Part shown: positions 63,897 through 64,000 of the stretch, piece by piece
How the letters are laid out: each line of letters begins with the position of its first letter
Position numbering within the stretch: position 1 is the first letter of the stretch
DNA from: Eutreptiella sp. 'Long Island Sound 2002'
Lineage: Eukaryota; Euglenozoa; Euglenophyceae; Eutreptiales; Eutreptiaceae
Assembly (NCBI GenBank): GCA_964036045.1
Contig: OZ038402.1
Span: 11,179,739-11,243,738 of the forward strand
Length of the DNA stretch: 64,000 nucleotides
Direction of reading: 5' to 3'
Program-made: the position numbers and the translations under genes
The notes under the pieces: model-generated
Seen by the model: the letters and a program-made list of their open reading frames with translations, nothing else
Told to the model about the DNA's origin: nothing
Databases searched by the model: none

Positions 63897-64000
63897 CCTC
63901 ACCGCACGTACCCTCCACACCGCCAGCCCCCAAGCGACAGAGATCCAAATCCCCAATCCCCCCCTCCCCTCCAGCCCCATTGCCGCAGGGCATGCAGGTG

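Larger units (their letters stand above)
59900..64000 (+). mobile_element. 5'-truncated, decayed LINE copy (L4) with RT, running off the window
   Basis: It begins directly after (CA)n inside the RT domain and extends past the window end. RT motifs A to C, a connection region, a zinc-knuckle remnant, a Cys-rich segment and, at 63911-64000, the proline-rich tail PSTPPAPKRQRSKSPIPPSP follow in order. That tail matches the C-terminal tails of copies L2 and L3, which links those short copies to an RT-coding parent. Several frameshifts and stops show that it is dead. Part of it (60.2-62.4 kb) is AT-richer than the rest of the window. Confidence 0.82.

Overview
The window looks like nuclear DNA of a GC-rich eukaryote, probably a microalga or other protist; I cannot name the species. 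Four things point that way: GT-AG exon/intron structure in a GC3-rich reading frame, non-LTR retrotransposons with APE-type endonuclease, reverse transcriptase and RNase H, a tRNA-derived SINE, and very large minisatellites. There are no bacterial operons, rRNA genes, CRISPR arrays or phage genes. The RT core near 60 kb resembles, from memory, LINE RTs common in dinoflagellates and some other algae; that is a weak taxonomic hint.

Layout. 1-129: C-terminal end of a SAP-like protein. 0.44-5.16 kb: a minisatellite made of two inverted arms around a 91-bp-unit core. 5.2-7.2 kb: mostly unassigned, ending in a convincing alanine-rich exon. 7.2-22.3 kb and 28.0-31.4 kb: a 26-bp G-rich minisatellite with a 200-base N gap. 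22.3-28.0 kb: a 23-bp hairpin-cored minisatellite and its flanks. 31.4-38.6 kb: mixed unique DNA with short exons, hexanucleotide arrays and two terminal-inverted-repeat elements, one a clear hAT-type non-autonomous element. 38.6-40.9 kb: a (CCCCTG)n array. 41.2-50.7 kb: a minus-strand multi-ORF non-LTR retrotransposon inserted in a (GGTGC/GGTGT)n array. 50.7-54.8 kb: exon-like pieces and low-complexity DNA. 54.8-64.0 kb: a head-to-tail string of LINE fragments and SINE copies, each separated by a (CA)n tract.

Two systems stand out. First, both retrotransposon groups sit inside simple repeats: the 9.5-kb element in a GGTGY pentamer array, the 54.8-64 kb LINE/SINE set in (CA)n. In the second set every copy begins right after one (CA)n and ends in another, all in one orientation, and the SINE shares the 3' tail of the LINE, as expected for a microsatellite-targeted LINE and a SINE dependent on it. 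Second, plus-strand exon-like blocks at 7.0, 34.1, 36.9, 37.1, 51.2 and 53.3 kb have strong GC3 bias and mutually compatible splice phases. They could be one proline-rich gene of more than 46 kb whose introns hold the minisatellites and the retrotransposon.

The 9.5-kb element has two in-frame interruptions, both UAG with no AUG after them, plus one frameshift in an 11-G run. This could be decay, stop-codon readthrough or UAG recoding. Most of the very long reading frames in the window (up to about 1500 codons) are translations of stop-free tandem repeats and are not genes.
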